Of a DNA stretch of 64,000 bases, positions 17,539 through 24,782 are shown piece by piece. The stretch lies in NCBI GenBank assembly GCA_030654075.1, contig JAURYB010000147.1, forward strand, positions 1 to 64,000. The letters run 5' to 3'. Under the pieces are notes generated by a model. That model saw nothing but the letters and a program-made list of their open reading frames with translations. It was not told where the DNA came from and did no database searches. The position numbers were made by a program, and so were the translations under genes. Every line of letters begins with the position of its first letter. Within the stretch, counting starts at the first letter, position 1. Origin of the DNA: Bacteroidales bacterium. GTDB taxonomy: Bacteria > Bacteroidota > Bacteroidia > Bacteroidales > UBA4417.

Positions 17539-18357
17539 ATGAAGAAAACAATCTTACTACTCTTTGTATTACTAACTGCTAATCAAATATTTGCCCAGAA
17601 ATTTAAAATTAAAGGCAGTGATACGGAGCTTCCTCTCACGCAGAATGAAGCGGAAGAATACATGAAGCGAAACAAGAATGCGAATCTGATGGTAACCGGT
17701 GGCGGATCAGGAGTTGGTTTATCTGCTCTTTTGAATGGCACTACCGATATTGCCCAGGCTTCGCGCAGCCTGAGGATGGATGAAAAGTTGAAACTTAAGA
17801 ACGAAGGAAAAGAATACAAAGAAGTTATTATTGCTTACGACGCAATCGCTGTTATTGTGCATCCTTCGAACAAAGTAAGCCAGCTGACCCGTGAACAACT
17901 CGAAGATATTTATACAGGCAAAATCACAAACTGGAAAGAGGTGGGCGGCGAAAATCTGAAGATCATCGCATATTCGCGTGAAACCAGTTCCGGCACTTTC
18001 GAATTCTTTAAAGAACATGTAATGAACAGGAAAAATTTTGCCCCTACTACTCTGCTTATGCCGGCAACCGGTGCCATTGTACAAAGTGTAAGCCAAACCA
18101 AAGGTGCAATTGGATACATTGGATTAGGATACCTCGAAAAAACAGTAAAGGCAGTACAAGTTTCGAATGATAAAGGTGTTACGTTCGTTGCTCCTTCTGT
18201 TGCTTCAGCTAAAAACAATTCCTACCCGATAAGCCGACCGCTTTATTATTATTATCTCACTTCTGTCGAAAGTATAGTTAGCCCGTACATCAAATTTGTG
18301 CTTTCTCCGGCAGGTCAACAGATTGTTCTAAAATCAGGCTATGTACCAATTAAATAG
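17539..18357 (+). CDS. pstS: Phosphate-binding protein PstS
   Basis: A 272-residue periplasmic phosphate-binding protein of the high-affinity ABC transporter. The signal peptide (1-20, ending IFAQ) has no lipobox, so it is soluble rather than a lipoprotein. The ligand motifs are GSDTE (26-30), GGGSGVGLSALLNG (54-67) and ETSSGTFEFF (148-157). The family core DAIAVIVHP, then DIYTGKITNWKEVGG (123-137), is well kept. It is the first gene of pstS-pstC-pstA-pstB-phoU-phoB-phoR and has its own Pho-type promoter. It is separated from pstC by a 197-bp hexamer repeat, which may set a lower level for the downstream genes. Confidence 0.96.
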   Translation: MKKTILLLFVLLTANQIFAQKFKIKGSDTELPLTQNEAEEYMKRNKNANLMVTGGGSGVGLSALLNGTTDIAQASRSLRMDEKLKLKNEGKEYKEVIIAYDAIAVIVHPSNKVSQLTREQLEDIYTGKITNWKEVGGENLKIIAYSRETSSGTFEFFKEHVMNRKNFAPTTLLMPATGAIVQSVSQTKGAIGYIGLGYLEKTVKAVQVSNDKGVTFVAPSVASAKNNSYPISRPLYYYYLTSVESIVSPYIKFVLSPAGQQIVLKSGYVPIK

Positions 18358-18445
18358 CCCTGATATATTAGCAACTTAGCCCCTAAAGAATAACTTAACT
18401 GAGAATCAATAAAGGTTAAGGTTGAGGCAAAGGTAGAGTGGGAGA

Positions 18446-18642
18446 AACCTCAACCTCAACCTCAACCTCAACTTCAACCTCAACCTCAACCTCAACCTCA
18501 ACCTCAACCTCAACCTTAACCTTAACCTTAACCTTAACCTTAACCTTAACCTTAACCTTAACCTTAACCTTAACCTTAACCTTAACCTTAACCTTAACCT
18601 TAACCTTAACCTCAACCTTAACCTCAACCTTAACCTCAACCT
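18446..18642. repeat. Hexamer tandem repeat (AACCTC/AACCTT)n
   Basis: About 33 copies of a 6-bp unit: first mostly AACCTC, then a run of AACCTT, then alternating. It fills the gap between pstS and pstC. A reverse-complement stretch (AAGGTTAAGGTTGAGG, about 18413-18428) lies just upstream and could pair with many units of the array. The long frames it creates on both strands (Leu-Arg and Ser/Leu-Thr repeats) are by-products. The array is likely to vary in length between strains. Confidence 0.95.
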
Positions 18643-18725
18643 AAGATACTTAAGAATCATAAGGTTTAACCTTGCCTGATAAAAGTCAACACTCAAATAA
18701 ACCTTGAGGTAGTTGCCAAAACCAA

Positions 18726-19937
18726 ATGACTAAAGCCAGAAGAATATACGAGAAGATTGTTACCGGCATACTGTTTTCAAGCAGTACTATCACCAGTCTT
18801 ACGGTTATACTTATTGTTGTTTTCCTTTTCAGGGAAGGGATAGGGCTTTTCAACACCACACCTACCGAAAAAAATTACGTTATTGCCGTTAGCCGCCAAA
18901 ACACCGTACCTGTTATTACTTCCAATGAGTTAGCTGATATTTTTAACCAGGATATTACAAACTGGAAACAACTCGGAGGCCGCAATGATAGTATAATCCG
19001 TTTAACGCTTAACGATCTGTCCGGAATTTTTACAGAAGAAGAACTTGGTCCAAACCTCGAAAATTTTCCTCAAAAATTAAATGAATATGTAAAAACCACT
19101 CCCGGCGTTATCCTTTATCTCTCTAAGGAATATATTCCGAAAAATTTCGCAGGCAGGATTATTCCTGTTAAAAAAATCTCATTGCTGGATTTTATTTTCG
19201 GAAAGCATTGGTACCCGACATCAACGCCAATACCACAGTTTGGAATCTGGCCAATGATTGTTGGAACTCTAATGGTAACATTCGGAGCCATACTGTTCGC
19301 GCTTCCTTTTGGGATGGCAACTGCTATATTTATGTCGGAAATTGCTGGTAACCGATTGCGTACTATAATGAAACCTGTTGTTGAACTGCTGGCAGGGATT
19401 CCATCGGTTGTATATGGTTTTTTTGGTCTTGTAGTGCTGGTGCCGCTCATACAACGTCTCTTCGGACTTGATGTTGGCGAAACGGTACTGGCTGGAAGCA
19501 TTGTATTGGGTATTATGGCTCTGCCAACTATGGTTACTGTGGCCGAAGATGCTTTGAATTCCACACCAAAGTCTCTCAGGGAAGCCAGCCTGGCATTGGG
19601 GGCTTCTGAATTGCAGACTTTGTTCAGGGTAGTTATACCTTACGCAAAATCAGGCATTTCGACGGCTGTAATACTCGGGACCGGTCGCGCAATAGGCGAA
19701 ACAATGGCAGTATTGATGGTAACCGGCAACTCAACACATGTTAATTACTCATTTCTGCAACCCACACGCACCATTCCCGCTACAATAGCAGCCGAACTTG
19801 GTGATACATCGTTTGGGGGAGTGCACTATAATGCATTGTTTGCGTTGGCAATCGTACTTTTTCTCTTCACTATTATAATTAACCTTTCTGTTGAGGTAAT
19901 CAAAAACAGGAATAAAGAAGTTAACCAGAGAGGTTAA
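18726..19937 (+). CDS. pstC: Phosphate permease PstC with PstS-like insert
   Basis: A 403-residue inner-membrane permease subunit of PstSCAB. TM1 is at about 16-36. The C-terminal two thirds (about 172-400) is a normal PstC permease domain with the EAA-type loop (REASLALGASELQTLFRVVIP). Unusually, the first periplasmic loop (about 45-165) resembles one lobe of PstS. NELADIFNQDITNWKQLGG (67-85) matches EQLEDIYTGKITNWKEVGG of PstS, and flanking hydrophobic strands (VIAVSRQNT, GVILYLSKEYI) also have PstS counterparts. Phosphate-contact residues such as SSGTF are altered (LSGIF), so it may dock PstS or sense it rather than bind phosphate. It starts 83 bp after the hexamer repeat. Confidence 0.93.
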   Translation: MTKARRIYEKIVTGILFSSSTITSLTVILIVVFLFREGIGLFNTTPTEKNYVIAVSRQNTVPVITSNELADIFNQDITNWKQLGGRNDSIIRLTLNDLSGIFTEEELGPNLENFPQKLNEYVKTTPGVILYLSKEYIPKNFAGRIIPVKKISLLDFIFGKHWYPTSTPIPQFGIWPMIVGTLMVTFGAILFALPFGMATAIFMSEIAGNRLRTIMKPVVELLAGIPSVVYGFFGLVVLVPLIQRLFGLDVGETVLAGSIVLGIMALPTMVTVAEDALNSTPKSLREASLALGASELQTLFRVVIPYAKSGISTAVILGTGRAIGETMAVLMVTGNSTHVNYSFLQPTRTIPATIAAELGDTSFGGVHYNALFALAIVLFLFTIIINLSVEVIKNRNKEVNQRG

Positions 19938-20048
19938 TTTCCAGGACAACAAAAATTTAAACTCTTATTCTGACCTGAAAGTTTTATACAACTGATAAAA
20001 ATTATCACGAATCTCACACGAATTGAATTCCCAATAACCTTATTCAAA

Positions 20049-20906
20049 TTGGATACGAAACAACTCAAACAAAAAATAGTCTTTACCATCTTCGGAATGA
20101 TGAGTTTCGTTGTTGTGGCAATATTGGTTATTATTCTGGGGTTTATTGTATTTCGAGGTATAGGAGCCATAAGTTGGGAGTTTCTGACAACAGCCCCGAA
20201 AGACGGAATGACAAAAGGTGGAATATTTCCGGCGATTGTAGGAACAGGATGTCTGGTAATTGGAAGTATGATTTTTGCTTTCCCTGTCGGGATACTCTCG
20301 GGAATATATATACATGAATACCTGCCAGAAAATTGGTGGAAGAAATTTTTGCGTATGATGACCAATAACCTGGCCGGCGTCCCTTCCATCGTTTTCGGAT
20401 TGTTTGGAATGGCGTTATTTGTGAATTATCTAAAATTCGGCGATTCCATTCTTGCCGGATCATTAACACTTGGCATACTCGCCCTTCCGGTTGTAATAAG
20501 GTTAACAGAAGAAGCATTAAAAGCAGTTCCCGATGGCCTTCGGTTAGGAAGTTACGCTTTGGGAGCCAGTAAGATACAAACAATTCAAAAAGTAGTTCTG
20601 CCTGTTGCTTTCCCAAATATACTTACTGGTTTGATTCTTTCGATAGGCAGAGTTTCCGGTGAAACAGCACCTATTTTGTTCACTGTGGCTGCTTACTTTC
20701 TGCCGCGACTCCCTGAAAGCATCAGTGACCAGGTGATGGCTTTGCCTTATCATTTGTATGTATTGGCAACAAGCGGTACCAACATGGAGGAAACCCGTCC
20801 CATGGCATACGGCACAGCATTGGTACTTGTTTCAATAGTCCTCATTATTAATTTATCTGCCAGCTTGTTACGACGAAAAATTCAAAAAAAGAACAAAATG
20901 AATTAA
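20049..20906 (+). CDS. pstA: Phosphate permease PstA
   Basis: A 285-residue inner-membrane permease subunit with six predicted membrane segments and the conserved cytoplasmic loop GLRLGSYALGASKIQTIQKVVLP. The longest sensible start is TTG at 20049 (MDTKQLKQKIVF); the next ATG (20097) lies within the first membrane helix, so TTG is preferred. It pairs with PstC to form the channel energised by PstB. A gap of 111 bp separates it from pstC and 166 bp from pstB, unusually loose for a pst operon. Confidence 0.94.
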   Translation: MDTKQLKQKIVFTIFGMMSFVVVAILVIILGFIVFRGIGAISWEFLTTAPKDGMTKGGIFPAIVGTGCLVIGSMIFAFPVGILSGIYIHEYLPENWWKKFLRMMTNNLAGVPSIVFGLFGMALFVNYLKFGDSILAGSLTLGILALPVVIRLTEEALKAVPDGLRLGSYALGASKIQTIQKVVLPVAFPNILTGLILSIGRVSGETAPILFTVAAYFLPRLPESISDQVMALPYHLYVLATSGTNMEETRPMAYGTALVLVSIVLIINLSASLLRRKIQKKNKMN

Positions 20907-20984
20907 AAAAAATCAACGTTGTTCAAGGTTAAAATTGCGCCAAATGTAAATCTAACCTTAAGCTTTATCTTAATAAATATATAA

Positions 20985-21065
20985 CACCACATACACCAGT
21001 ACCTTTTACCTTTAACATTTGAACATTTGAACCATTGAACCCTTATCCCCAAAGCCAAAAGCCTA
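20985..21065. repeat. Low-complexity repeat before pstB
   Basis: Short degenerate direct repeats of the type TTTGAACA and ATTGAACCC lie between pstA and pstB. No promoter of the TAnnTTTG type was found here. Confidence 0.6.
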
Positions 21066-21072
21066 CAAATAG

Positions 21073-21825
21073 ATGACGCACGCGGAAGTAAAAAATGTAA
21101 ATGTTTGGTATGATACTATTCATGCTCTGAAGGATGTTAGCCTGAAATTCGAGCCAAATACAGTTACAGCGCTGATTGGCCCGTCGGGTTGTGGAAAGTC
21201 AACGTTTCTCAGGCTGTTCAACCGCATGAATGATCTTATACCTTCATTTCGTATGGATGGGACAGTAATGGTAAACAATCAGGATGTGTATTCAAAAGAA
21301 ATCCGTATTGATGAAATCCGGAAAAATGTAGGGATGGTTTTTCAAAAACCTAATCCTTTTCCAAAGTCAATTTTTGAGAATGTTGCTTACGGCCTCAGGG
21401 TAAATGGGATTAATAACAAAGCAGTTGTTGAAGAAACAGTTGAACGTTCGCTCAGGCAATCGGCTCTTTGGGATGAGGTTAAAGACGTATTGAAAAAATC
21501 GGCCCTGGAGCTTTCGGGTGGGCAGCAGCAGCGCCTTTGTATTGCCAGGGCACTTGCCGTTGAGCCGAAGCTTATCCTGATGGATGAGCCTGCATCATCA
21601 CTCGATCCCATTTCGACTGCACGTATTGAAGAGCTTATATTTGAATTAAAAAAAACTTACACCATTATACTTGTTACGCACAACTTGCAACAGGCAGGCC
21701 GAATCAGCGATTTAACTGCTTTTTTTTACCTGGGCGAGCTGATTGAATACAACCTGACAAAGAAACTATTTCTAAACCCCGATAATGTTCAGACTCAGAA
21801 TTACATAACCGGACGATTTGGATGA
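21073..21825 (+). CDS. pstB: Phosphate ABC transporter ATPase PstB
   Basis: A 250-residue ABC ATPase. Walker [10 protein letters not shown] (36-44), Q-loop ([10 protein letters not shown], about 88-97), signature LSGGQQQR (147-154), Walker B LILMDEP (167-173) and the switch His in LVTHN are all intact. The phrase [18 protein letters not shown] is characteristic of PstB. It drives phosphate import through PstCA and, with PhoU, carries the phosphate signal to PhoR in other bacteria. Family length is normal. It is fourth in the operon. Confidence 0.97.
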   Translation: MTHAEVKNVNVWYDTIHALKDVSLKFEPNTVTALIGPSGCGKSTFLRLFNRMNDLIPSFRMDGTVMVNNQDVYSKEIRIDEIRKNVGMVFQKPNPFPKSIFENVAYGLRVNGINNKAVVEETVERSLRQSALWDEVKDVLKKSALELSGGQQQRLCIARALAVEPKLILMDEPASSLDPISTARIEELIFELKKTYTIILVTHNLQQAGRISDLTAFFYLGELIEYNLTKKLFLNPDNVQTQNYITGRFG

Positions 21826-21854
21826 GAAAAATTGTCGGATGCTAGATTTTGGAT

Positions 21855-21920
21855 GTTACACACCACTCTCCCCACTCTCCCACTCTCCCTCCCAAAAACC
21901 TAAACCCCAACCCCCAATCC
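21855..21920. repeat. C-rich low-complexity repeat before phoU
   Basis: Degenerate repeats of CCACTCTCC and of AACCCC fill most of the 105-bp gap between pstB and phoU. The unit differs from those in the other gaps of the operon. Confidence 0.65.
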
Positions 21921-21930
21921 CTTAAAAGAA

Positions 21931-22605
21931 ATGACAGTTATTGAAAACAATATTAAGCAATTAAAAAATGATCTGTTGCAAATGTGGTCTCTGGTCATCT
22001 ATCAGATGGAAAAGGCCAGGTTTGCTCTAATCAATGGCGATCCTAATGTTGCGCGCGAAGTTAGGGTAAACGAAAAAAGAGTTGATGCATTTGAATTAAA
22101 GATAGACATGGACAGTGAAAACGTTCTGTTGCTGAACAACCCGGTAGCTATCGATCTGCGGTTTGTTTTATCGGTACTAAAAATAAACTACAACATTGAA
22201 CGTATCGGCGATTATGCCAATGCCATAGCAAAAGTTGCAGAACATGCTTCCGGTCCTATGCCCGAAAGCATTCTGCAGTCGACACATCTACCCGAAATGT
22301 TTTTTACGGCACAAACTATGCTTCAGGAATCCTACAATGCGTTTGAAAAATCAGACCGGAACCACTTAAACATACTTTTCGGTATGGATGAAAAACTTGA
22401 TAAGCCTAACAGGAACGCCAATAAAACCATCAGCAATCTGATCAGTGAAAATCCTGAGAATACGATGATGCTCCTCGACGCGCTCTCAATTATTCGCAAA
22501 CTTGAGCGGACCGGTGATCATATTCTGAATGTAGCTGAAGAACTCATCTTCTACTTTGATGCCAACGTAGTTAAGCATAGCAAGTTGCAAGATGATATTT
22601 CGTAA
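21931..22605 (+). CDS. phoU: Phosphate signalling protein PhoU
   Basis: A 224-residue helical protein with two PhoU repeats: residues about 10-100, including RLVAREVRVNEKRVDAFE-like sequence and LRFVLSVLKINYNIERIGDYA, and about 110-215, including IRKLERTGDHILNVAEELIF. The paired ERIGDYA and ERTGDH motifs are the metal-binding signatures of the family. In other bacteria PhoU couples the state of PstSCAB to repression of PhoR. It is placed between pstB and the phoB-phoR genes, which supports that role here. Confidence 0.95.
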   Translation: MTVIENNIKQLKNDLLQMWSLVIYQMEKARFALINGDPNVAREVRVNEKRVDAFELKIDMDSENVLLLNNPVAIDLRFVLSVLKINYNIERIGDYANAIAKVAEHASGPMPESILQSTHLPEMFFTAQTMLQESYNAFEKSDRNHLNILFGMDEKLDKPNRNANKTISNLISENPENTMMLLDALSIIRKLERTGDHILNVAEELIFYFDANVVKHSKLQDDIS

Positions 22606-22709
22606 ATTTTGGTTTAATTGCTCTACCAAAGATGTTTTAAGATACGCTCTCTGATTTAACTGATTTTTTCCCAAAACTTAATAATTAATAATCAATATAT
22701 ATCACAGCA

Positions 22710-23396
22710 ATGGACAAATCAAAATATACAATTCTTCTTGTCGACGACGAGGAAGATATTCTCGACTTTGTTGGTTACAACCTCAGGAAAGAAGGATTCA
22801 ATGTTCTCACTTCATTGAATGGCCGTGATGCGCTAAAACTGGCAAAAACCGACACACCTCACCTGATATTGCTCGACCTGATGATGCCTGAAATGGATGG
22901 CATAGAGACCTGCCAGGAATTGAAACGTTTTCCGGAATTGAAAGATACAATTATTGTCTTTTTTACAGCCCGAAGCGAGGATTTCACACAGATACTCGGA
23001 TTGGACGCAGGTGCTGACGATTATATAACCAAACCAATAAAACCTTCCGTATTAATCAGCAAAGTAAATTCCCTGCTGCGCAGAATACCGGTGCAGGAAG
23101 AGGATTCAAAAGTTTTCCAGGCCGGCGATATTACCATCGACAGGGAGAAATATCTGATAACCATCGACGGAAAAGAAATTCAGCTTGCACGTAAAGAATT
23201 TGAGCTTCTGAGTATTCTGGCATCAAAACCGGGAAAAGTATTCAGCCGTGAGGATATTCTGATGCGTGTTTGGGACGACGATGTTGTTGTAGGCGAACGG
23301 ACTATAGATGTTCATATCCGGAAAATCCGCGAAAAAACTGCTACCGATCATATTAAAACAATTAAAGGAGTAGGGTATAAGTTTGATCCGCGGTAA
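22710..23396 (+). CDS. phoB: PhoB-like response regulator
   Basis: A 228-residue OmpR/PhoB-type regulator. Receiver domain 1-120: acidic pocket Asp12-Asp13, phosphorylation site Asp56 (LLDLMMP), Thr86 and Lys108 (TKP). Winged-helix DNA-binding domain about 130-228 with RKEFELLSIL and the recognition region VVGERTIDVHIRKIREK, ending GVGYKF. Position after phoU and before a PhoR-like kinase supports PhoB. It is the natural candidate to bind the 11-bp direct-repeat arrays found at six promoters in this island. No such array was seen before its own gene, so it is probably made by read-through. Confidence 0.94.
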   Translation: MDKSKYTILLVDDEEDILDFVGYNLRKEGFNVLTSLNGRDALKLAKTDTPHLILLDLMMPEMDGIETCQELKRFPELKDTIIVFFTARSEDFTQILGLDAGADDYITKPIKPSVLISKVNSLLRRIPVQEEDSKVFQAGDITIDREKYLITIDGKEIQLARKEFELLSILASKPGKVFSREDILMRVWDDDVVVGERTIDVHIRKIREKTATDHIKTIKGVGYKFDPR

Positions 23397-23444
23397 TTCA
23401 AATTTACGATTGACGAGGTACGAGGTACGAATGGGGCTATTTAC

Positions 23445-23530
23445 TGATTTAATCGTAAATCGTAAATCGTAAATCGTAAATCACAAATCGCAAATCGCAA
23501 ATCGCAAATCGTAAATCGTAAATCCCCAAC
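23445..23530. repeat. Heptamer tandem repeat before phoR
   Basis: About eleven copies of a 7-bp unit, AAATCGT with variants AAATCGC and AAATCAC, between phoB and phoR. It is followed by a looser CCTAAATCC repeat up to 23560. Confidence 0.9.
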
Positions 23531-23563
23531 CCCTAAATCCTAATCCCTAAATCCTTTAAAAAA

Positions 23564-24613
23564 ATGTCCGAAACCACGCCTAAACGATTGGCACTTATTC
23601 TTGCAATCTTGCTTTCGCTGATGGCGGCTGTGATATTTGTTGTATTTGAAGGAATTGTTATTAAAAAATATTACTGGTTATTGATCAGTGGTACTTTTAT
23701 ACTTCTGATCATTCTACAGTATATGATATTGAGATATTCACTCGAAAGATTCATTTACGATCGTATAAAACTGGTTTATAAAGCCATACACAAGCAAAAG
23801 CTGAATAAGGATGATAAAAAAGGCCAGATTGCCAGTATTCACGGAGATATTATTGGTAAAGTAAACGAAGAAGTAGAAAGTTGGGCAAAAGACCGGAAAG
23901 AAGAAATTGATGAACTAAAAAAAATGGAAGTTTACCGAAGAGAATTCCTCGGCAATGTTTCGCACGAACTTAAAACCCCTCTTTTTAACCTACAGGGATT
24001 TGTTCTGACTCTTATGGATGGAGGCATCCATGATCCAAAAATTAATCTCGACTTCCTGGGTAAATCGCAAAAGAATATTGAAAGGATGATTACCATTGTT
24101 GAGGACCTGGAAGTAATATCGCGCCTCGAAACCGGGGAAGCGACTCCACAACTCTCAAATTTTCCGATTACAGTGCTCGTAAGAGAGGTTATGGAATTTC
24201 TGGAACCCAAAGCAACGGAACGTAATATCAAACTCCTATTTGCCGCTGAATACAACGATACAATGATTGTACGTGCCGATAAGGAAAAGATTCGTACTGT
24301 GCTGACAAATCTGATTTTAAATTCAATAAAATATGGGAATATCGGAGGCCGCACAAAAATCAGTTTCTATGATATGGACGAAAACTATCTCATCGAAATT
24401 TCAGATAACGGCGTTGGCATAGAGGAACAACACATATCCCGTCTTTTCGAACGCTTTTACCGAGTAGATAAACATCGTTCACGTGCCGAAGGTGGATCCG
24501 GACTCGGGTTGGCAATTGTCAAGCATATTATCGAAGCCCATGACCAAACCATAAATGTGCGGAGTGCTCCCGGAATTGGATCCACTTTCTCATTTACATT
24601 GAAAAAGGTTTAA
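23564..24613 (+). CDS. phoR: PhoR-like sensor histidine kinase
   Basis: A 349-residue membrane histidine kinase. Two transmembrane helices (about 9-29 and 36-56) are joined by only about six residues, so there is no periplasmic sensor, and no PAS domain is evident. HisKA contains His134 in NVSHELKTPL. The ATPase part has the N box (NLILNSIKYG), G1 (SDNGVGIE), F box (LFERFYRVD) and G2 (GGSGLGLAIV). Such minimal kinases fit a scheme where the phosphate signal comes from PstSCAB-PhoU at the membrane rather than from direct sensing. It is last in the pst-pho operon, 167 bp after phoB. Confidence 0.93.
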   Translation: MSETTPKRLALILAILLSLMAAVIFVVFEGIVIKKYYWLLISGTFILLIILQYMILRYSLERFIYDRIKLVYKAIHKQKLNKDDKKGQIASIHGDIIGKVNEEVESWAKDRKEEIDELKKMEVYRREFLGNVSHELKTPLFNLQGFVLTLMDGGIHDPKINLDFLGKSQKNIERMITIVEDLEVISRLETGEATPQLSNFPITVLVREVMEFLEPKATERNIKLLFAAEYNDTMIVRADKEKIRTVLTNLILNSIKYGNIGGRTKISFYDMDENYLIEISDNGVGIEEQHISRLFERFYRVDKHRSRAEGGSGLGLAIVKHIIEAHDQTINVRSAPGIGSTFSFTLKKV

Positions 24614-24679
24614 TTACAGGCACCGCATTTGCCGATGAAGTGTAACACCTTGTGCGCAAATAAAGCCATTATACCGATT

Positions 24680-24735
24680 TTAACATATTTTTAATTTTTT
24701 TATAATACGCTTACTAATATTTCGCCGTTACTTTG
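24680..24735 (+). promoter_or_regulatory. Pho-type box array before the outer-membrane protein
   Basis: Half-sites TTAACAT (24680), TTAATTT (24691) and ATAATAC (24702) at 11-bp steps, the last ending 19 bp before TTACTTTG (24728-24735), a 7/8 -7 match. The 8-bp-gap position (24713) holds only a poor match (ACTAATA). The phase relation is the same as at the other arrays. Confidence 0.7.
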
Positions 24736-24782
24736 ATCATCAAATACCCTGATTCAGACATATACTTAAAGTAATATCTTTT

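Noticed and set aside
18446-18642. CRISPR array or telomere-like sequence
   Set aside because: The 6-bp repeats are contiguous with no spacers and no cas genes are near; the chromosome context on both sides is ordinary.
18406-18696. Long frames of Leu-Arg (minus) and Ser/Leu-Thr (plus) repeats
   Set aside because: They are the direct result of the 6-bp tandem repeat, which leaves frames open on both strands; no start signal, domain or composition supports a protein.
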